Below, piece by piece: positions 16,061 through 19,422 of a DNA stretch of 19,422 nucleotides. Both the position numbers and the translations under genes were made by a program. Positions within the stretch are counted from its first letter, which is position 1. Each line of letters starts with the position of its first letter. Source of the DNA: JAFGLY01 sp041309225. GTDB taxonomy: Bacteria; Myxococcota_A; UBA796; JAFGLY01. Under the pieces are notes generated by a model that had not been told where the DNA came from, did not search any database, and saw only the letters and a list, made by a program, of their open reading frames with translations. The DNA lies in assembly GCA_041309225.1 (NCBI GenBank), contig JBFYZZ010000132.1, positions 1-19,422 on the forward strand, written 5' to 3'.

Positions 16061-17779
16061 TCACTGCCCGGGAGGCGGGCCGGGCCGCATCCACCACCAG
16101 GTGGCCAGGGGCGAGGTGGCGGTTGGCGCCCCGAGCAGCGACGCGACGCGGGCCTCGCAGGTGGACGGATCGGACGTCCGGGGTCGGACCACCACGACGA
16201 GCTCGAGGCCCTGGTCGGCGAGGCGGGACACGGTCCGCTCGACCTCGGAGTCCGAGGGCGCCACCGGACGCGAGCCCTCGGCACGGCGGGGGTCGGGCGG
16301 CCGTCTCCAGCGGCACTCGCGGTCCAGCCAGCGGAAGACCGGGTCCTCGAGGAGGCGGGAGTGGCCCGCCATGACCTCCGAGAGAGGGCGGTCCCACCAC
16401 ACCTGCCAGCGCAGGTACGGGGTGGGGGCCCCCGGCGGCCACGAGGCCTCGCCCTTGTCGAAGGGCAGGAGCACGACCGGACCGGATCCGGGGAGTTCGG
16501 CCAGCGCCCCCGGCGGCCGGGCGTCGTAGACGGGACGCGGCCAGGGTGCGCCGGACAGGAGGAGGGCGTCGAGCAGGACGAGGGCGGCGGCCGGTACGCC
16601 CCAGGCCGCGCCCCGCCCCCGGAGCAGGACGGTCACCCCCAGGGCCGCCATGGGGGCGAGGAAGACCTGGGCCATCCCCATCGCCCGATACCAGTCCCGC
16701 ACCATGCGGAGGGCCGGGACGGCGCTCGTGAGCCAGGCCGCGGGCAGCGGGATCGGGGTGCCGAGGGGCAGGGCCTCACCGACGCATAGCACCGGTCCGA
16801 GCGCCAGGACCAGGAACAGCAGGCACCCGACGGCGGCCCACCGGGCCTGGGGACGGTGCCGGGCGCCCAGGACGGCGAGCGCGGCGGCCCCGAGGCCGAG
16901 GTAGGTGGTCTTGGGCATGGGATCGTCGTGCAGCCGGGGCAGCAGAGGGCCCGTGAGGTCGGCGCCGCCGTAGGCCAGGCCACGGAGGTCCGTGGGGTCG
17001 ACGACCACCTCGCGGGTGGCCACGCCCCCCATCGGGTCCGAGGACAGGAACCACACGAAGGCGGGCAGGACCAGGACCACGGCCGCCAGGCCGATCCCCA
17101 CCAGCGCGGCCAGCCTGCAGGGATCCGCGCGCTGACCCCGCCAGGCCCAGAGCAGCAGGAGCGGCGCGGCCATCGCGGCGAAGAAGGCGTAGTACGGCCC
17201 GGAGAGCGCGAAGGCGGCGAGGCTGGTCACGGCCGCCAGGGCCGCCCACCGGCTCCCCGTCCGGGTGAAACGCAGCCAGGCGGCGAGGTGCAGTCCGTAC
17301 CAGCCGAGGGGCCAGGCCTCCGTCATGCCGACCACGAGGACGCCCGCCAGGTACGGCGCCGAGCCCAGGCAGACCATGCCCACCAGGGCCCCGGCGGGGC
17401 TGGCGCCCATCTCCCGCGACAGGACCCACCCCGCGGCCAGCGCGAGGCCCATGTCGAGCACGGCGGCGAGGCCGTAGGCGACGCCCGGGTGCACGCCGGT
17501 GGCCACGAGCGCGAGTGGGAGGTGGACGATGTCCAGGAGCGCCCAGTCGCTGCCGTACGGCCAGTCCGCCACGATCGCCCCGCCGAGGGCCTCCCGGACC
17601 GTCCACCACCACATCCACAGGTGCTTGTCGGCCTCGCCGGTGTGCGCGCCGAGCATGCGATCCGGCGCCATCGGCCAGGGCCAGACCAGGACGATCGCGA
17701 CGAGCACCCCCACGAGCCACGGCAGCCAAGCCGGCAGGGGCCGGGCCGCGGGTGGGGATCGACGCGATTCGTCCGTCAC
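16061..17779 (-). CDS. Large polytopic membrane protein, GT-C glycosyltransferase-like
   Basis: The 572-residue product has about a dozen hydrophobic segments from residue 20 to about 440 and a soluble C-terminal part rich in Arg and Pro with LELVVVVRPRTSD. The first loop, GAHTGEADKHLWMWWWTVREALG, holds acidic residues just after the first membrane segment, as in GT-C-fold enzymes that use polyprenyl-linked sugars; this is the main basis for the comparison. Other notable pieces are VGMTEAWPLGWYGLHLA, FALSGPYYAFFAA and LTSAVPALRMVRDWYRAMGM. I cannot match it to a characterised member, so the enzyme activity is inference. The GTG start at 17779 has no ribosome site but lies 7 bases after a promoter -10 box. 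It converges with the symporter gene. Confidence 0.85.
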   Translation of the reverse strand: MTDESRRSPPAARPLPAWLPWLVGVLVAIVLVWPWPMAPDRMLGAHTGEADKHLWMWWWTVREALGGAIVADWPYGSDWALLDIVHLPLALVATGVHPGVAYGLAAVLDMGLALAAGWVLSREMGASPAGALVGMVCLGSAPYLAGVLVVGMTEAWPLGWYGLHLAAWLRFTRTGSRWAALAAVTSLAAFALSGPYYAFFAAMAAPLLLLWAWRGQRADPCRLAALVGIGLAAVVLVLPAFVWFLSSDPMGGVATREVVVDPTDLRGLAYGGADLTGPLLPRLHDDPMPKTTYLGLGAAALAVLGARHRPQARWAAVGCLLFLVLALGPVLCVGEALPLGTPIPLPAAWLTSAVPALRMVRDWYRAMGMAQVFLAPMAALGVTVLLRGRGAAWGVPAAALVLLDALLLSGAPWPRPVYDARPPGALAELPGSGPVVLLPFDKGEASWPPGAPTPYLRWQVWWDRPLSEVMAGHSRLLEDPVFRWLDRECRWRRPPDPRRAEGSRPVAPSDSEVERTVSRLADQGLELVVVVRPRTSDPSTCEARVASLLGAPTATSPLATWWWMRPGPPPGQ

Positions 17780-17785
17780 CGGCGG

Positions 17786-17814
17786 GGCGTATGGCCACCC
17801 GGCGAGCCGGTCAA
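17786..17814 (-). promoter_or_regulatory. Promoter for the GT-C-like gene, possibly giving a leaderless mRNA
   Basis: On the minus strand TTGACC (17809-17814) and TACGCC (17786-17791) are 17 bases apart. The predicted transcription start falls on or next to the GTG at 17779, which has no Shine-Dalgarno sequence. The -35 box is good; the -10 box is a weaker match. Confidence 0.5.
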
Positions 17815-17921
17815 GGCGCCCCGGACCGCAAAGCGACCGAGGATCCGGGACGCCCGGAGCGTGCTACGGGTCTGGCCGGTCCGCTCCGGATCGGTCATCC
17901 TCCGGACGGAGGCGACTCGTC

Positions 17922-18812
17922 ATGGACACCGCGAACTGGATCCGGATCTCGCTCGTACTGGCGGGCGGGGCCCTGGTCTGCACCGGCCTGGTCGTGGCCT
18001 GCAACGGGGGCGTCCACGACACCGCCCCCGACACCGGGGAGACGGGGACGGGCGAGGACACCGGCAACCACTGCGTGGACGACACGGGCGACACGCCGGT
18101 CGATACCTCGCCGCCCGACACCGGCCAGCCGCCGGATGACACCGGGGATCCGTGCCCGGACGGCATGGTCGCGGTCAGCGACACGCTCTGCATGGATCGC
18201 TGGGAGGCCTCCCGGTCCGACGCCACTTCGTCGTCGCCGGGGACCGACTCCTCGGCCGCCACCTCGAGGTACGGGGTCATCCCCTGGCTGGTGGGGGACG
18301 AGACGGTGGCCGGCAACGCCTGCACGGCGGCGGGCAAGCGCCTGTGCACCACCACGGAGTGGATCGCCGCCTGCCGGGGCCCGGAGGAGCATGCCTACGC
18401 CTACGGCGACGTCTACGAGGCCGAGATCTGCAACGGCATCGACGCGGACTGCAACTGCGAGAGCGGGAAGACCGCCTGCGAGTGCATCGACGGGCACGGG
18501 TACCCCGGCTGCTACCGCGACTGCGGGGGGGTCCTCCGGGTCCGGGCCACCGGGTCGTACTCCGACTGCACAGGTGGGAACGGCGTCTGGGACTTGAGCG
18601 GCAACCTCTGGGAGTACACGTTGGACGGGCCCGAGGGGGTGCTCAAGGGAGGGGCCTACAACTGCGGCGACTCGGTATCGAACCAGCGCTGCGACTTCGT
18701 GCCGGACTGGAATCCCAGCGCACGGGGCTTCCGCTGCTGCCTGGCCCTGGGTCCGCCCGCCAGGACCTGCCCCGATCTGGAACGTGAACGGGCCGCAGAA
18801 CGGCTGAAGTAG
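17922..18812 (+). CDS. Cys-rich lipoprotein with a SUMF1/FGE-like domain
   Basis: The 296-residue product starts at ATG 17922 behind GGAGG (17908-17912, 9-base spacing). A hydrophobic segment ends in the lipobox LVVAC (Cys27), so it is probably a lipoprotein. A linker rich in Asp, Thr, Gly and Pro (about 30-78, with DDTGDTPVDTSPPDTG) follows, then an FGE-sulfatase-type fold: MDRWEASR, GKRLCTTTEWIAACRG, YAYGDVYEAEICNG, VWDLSGNLWEYT, LKGGAYNCG and ARGFRCC. A Cys-rich stretch (about 169-200) interrupts it. Formylglycine-generating enzymes use two cysteines five residues apart after GGS; here the nearest pair is Cys248 and Cys257, so catalysis as in FGE is doubtful and binding or another oxidase-like role is possible. 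The last 17 residues (from Ala280) lie in a repeat and follow the normal domain end. Confidence 0.88.
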   Translation: MDTANWIRISLVLAGGALVCTGLVVACNGGVHDTAPDTGETGTGEDTGNHCVDDTGDTPVDTSPPDTGQPPDDTGDPCPDGMVAVSDTLCMDRWEASRSDATSSSPGTDSSAATSRYGVIPWLVGDETVAGNACTAAGKRLCTTTEWIAACRGPEEHAYAYGDVYEAEICNGIDADCNCESGKTACECIDGHGYPGCYRDCGGVLRVRATGSYSDCTGGNGVWDLSGNLWEYTLDGPEGVLKGGAYNCGDSVSNQRCDFVPDWNPSARGFRCCLALGPPARTCPDLERERAAERLK

Positions 18813-18854
18813 CGACAGGCAGGGATCAGGCGACGACATCGGTCTCGGGCTCGG
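18760..18854. repeat. 95-bp direct repeat, copy A, overlapping a gene end
   Basis: This segment matches 19061-19155 with five mismatches and no gap. It supplies the last 17 codons and the stop of the lipoprotein gene; the stop (TAG) is made by substitutions absent from copy B, which reads on in the same frame. Confidence 0.9.
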
Positions 18855-18856
18855 CG

Positions 18857-18950
18857 ATCCGCCCCCGGAGGGCCGGAGCCACGCCCACGTCGGCCTGGAG
18901 GGCCGGGAGCACCTCGCGGCCGGCGGGGAGGCCCGCAGGGCCGGTGCCAC
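18857..18950. repeat. Dispersed repeat module of about 90 bp, right copy
   Basis: Same family and orientation as 856-948. The stretch 18912-18944 is identical to 911-943 over 33 bases, and AGGGCCGG-GCCACGCC is shared further left with one change. The sub-unit starting GTCGGCC lies at 18889. Confidence 0.8.
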
Positions 18951-18951
18951 C

Positions 18952-18977
18952 GCGCCGTTCACGCGGATGGACTCCCG
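18952..18977. repeat. Dispersed 26-bp module, right copy
   Basis: Matches 750-775 at 24 of 26 bases in the same orientation. Here it follows the 90-bp module by one base, whereas at the left end it precedes it by about 80 bases. Confidence 0.75.
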
Positions 18978-19019
18978 GGAGGCGCCACGACCCGTCGGAC
19001 CCGCGAGCCCCGAGCCCCC

Positions 19020-19049
19020 ACTCGCCCGGCCCTCCGGAGGGAGGCGAGT
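19020..19049. other. Strong hairpin inside the repeat block
   Basis: ACTCGCC (19020-19026) pairs with GGCGAGT (19043-19049), and the perfect palindrome CCCTCCGGAGGG (19030-19041) sits inside, leaving a 3/1 internal bulge. No T run follows. It could be a terminator for the upstream lipoprotein gene or part of a repeat element. Confidence 0.5.
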
Positions 19050-19060
19050 CCAGGGACTTC

Positions 19061-19155
19061 CCAGGACCTGCCCCGATCTGGAACGTGCACGGGCCGCAGA
19101 ACGGCTGACATCGCGACAGGCAGGGATCGGGCGACGACATCGGTCTCGGGCTCGG
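19061..19155. repeat. 95-bp direct repeat, copy B
   Basis: Matches 18760-18854 with five mismatches, 301 bases downstream. The copy has CCCGATC near its left end and GATCGGG further in, a possible stem that copy A lacks because of one substitution. It is not in a recognisable gene. Confidence 0.9.
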
Positions 19156-19276
19156 ACTCGACGGTCCGGCGTGCCGCGGTCCTGCCCCGGATCGCCCACC
19201 GTCCGCCCGCGGCCCGGCCACCCCGCTCCCTTCACCAGGCCCCCCCGGGAATGGGGCAACTCCAGGGCGGCGTCCC

Positions 19277-19305
19277 TTGCGATCGGACCGGCGCTGCCGT
19301 ACCCT
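19277..19305 (+). promoter_or_regulatory. Sigma-70-like promoter of the right-edge lipoprotein gene
   Basis: TTGCGA (19277-19282) and TACCCT (19300-19305) are 17 bases apart, predicting a leader of about 24 bases before the TTG start. Confidence 0.55.
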
Positions 19306-19335
19306 GGCGTCGAGCCTCACCGCCCCGGAGTCCCC

Positions 19336-19422
19336 TTGCGCCTCCTCCTCTCACTGCTGCCCCTTGCCCTCGCGGGATGTGACACCCAGGCCGACGACAC
19401 CGGAGGAGGGGACTCGGACGCC
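19336..19422 (+). CDS. Lipoprotein, N-terminal part (runs off the right edge)
   Basis: An open frame of 29 codons starts at TTG 19336 behind CGGAG (19326-19330, 5-base spacing) and a promoter at 19277-19305, and is open to the window edge. It reads MRLLLSLLPLALAGCDTQA and then DDTGGGDSDA: a short hydrophobic signal, the lipobox LAGC (Cys15) and the start of an Asp/Gly/Thr-rich linker like the one in the lipoprotein at 17922. It is therefore very probably a surface or periplasmic lipoprotein. The folded domain lies outside the window, so no function can be given. TTG is accepted because no ATG or GTG is placed suitably before the signal sequence. Confidence 0.8.
   Translation, partial: MRLLLSLLPLALAGCDTQADDTGGGDSDA

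Larger units (their letters stand above)
18813..19276. other. Gene-free repeat block between two lipoprotein genes
   Basis: No credible protein is encoded on either strand; open frames here follow the repeats. In order the stretch holds the rest of 95-bp copy A, the right copies of the two dispersed modules (18857-18977), a strong hairpin (19020-19049), 95-bp copy B (19061-19155) and about 120 bases without recognised structure before the promoter of the last gene. Confidence 0.75.

Noticed and set aside
17861..17872. Extended -10 promoter TGCTACGGG before the lipoprotein at 17922
   Set aside because: Only the TGN-TAC part fits and there is no -35 box at a suitable distance, so the evidence is too weak.
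18826..19320. Minus-strand open frames of 164 and 454 codons over the repeat block
   Set aside because: They read the repeats and the reverse of the lipoprotein gene, have no ribosome site and show no recognisable domain.

Overview
The window is very GC-rich bacterial chromosome, by eye well above 65% GC with strongly GC-biased third codon positions. The Asp/Thr/Gly-rich linkers of the right-hand lipoproteins, the style of the secreted proteins and the GC content suggest a Myxococcota-type (former Deltaproteobacteria) organism, perhaps from a metagenome. That assignment is inference; there is no rRNA or other decisive marker here. I see no CRISPR array, tRNA, rRNA, transposase, integrase or phage gene.

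Left edge (1-2177): the start of a YgiQ-type radical SAM protein runs off the left side on the minus strand. A gene-free stretch (582-1309) follows, filled with repeats: a three-unit 51-bp tandem repeat whose units carry inverted repeats, two dispersed repeat modules that reappear near the right edge, and a 12-bp tandem repeat. A sigma-70-like promoter then leads into an unrecognised plus-strand protein whose stop codon cannot be found before it runs antisense through the next gene.

Centre (2178-13387, all minus strand): fadD-type acyl-CoA ligase has its own promoter with two palindromes upstream. Above it lies a tight head-to-tail series, in transcription order: RluA-type pseudouridine synthase, dnaE, LPP20-like secreted protein, AI-2E/PerM-type membrane protein, lipB, HU/IHF-like protein, small secreted protein, PIN-PhoH ATPase. 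Gaps are at most 36 bp and three junctions overlap by 4 bp, so this looks like one transcription unit mixing DNA replication, RNA modification, lipoate synthesis, nucleoid structure and envelope functions.

Right part (13484-19422): a His/Pro-rich outer-membrane beta-barrel protein and a DASS/SLC13-type anion symporter lie on the plus strand. The symporter converges on a large GT-C-like membrane protein on the minus strand, whose start may be leaderless. Divergent from that is a Cys-rich SUMF1/FGE-like lipoprotein whose last 17 codons lie inside a 95-bp repeat. The repeat recurs 301 bp downstream, past a block of dispersed repeats and a strong hairpin. A second D/T-rich lipoprotein gene, with its own promoter, runs off the right edge.

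Most of the window is ordinary core genome. The less ordinary material is the repeat DNA at both ends, the paired lipoproteins around it, and a few uncharacterised secreted or membrane proteins. I did not find a convincing new defence or biosynthetic system.
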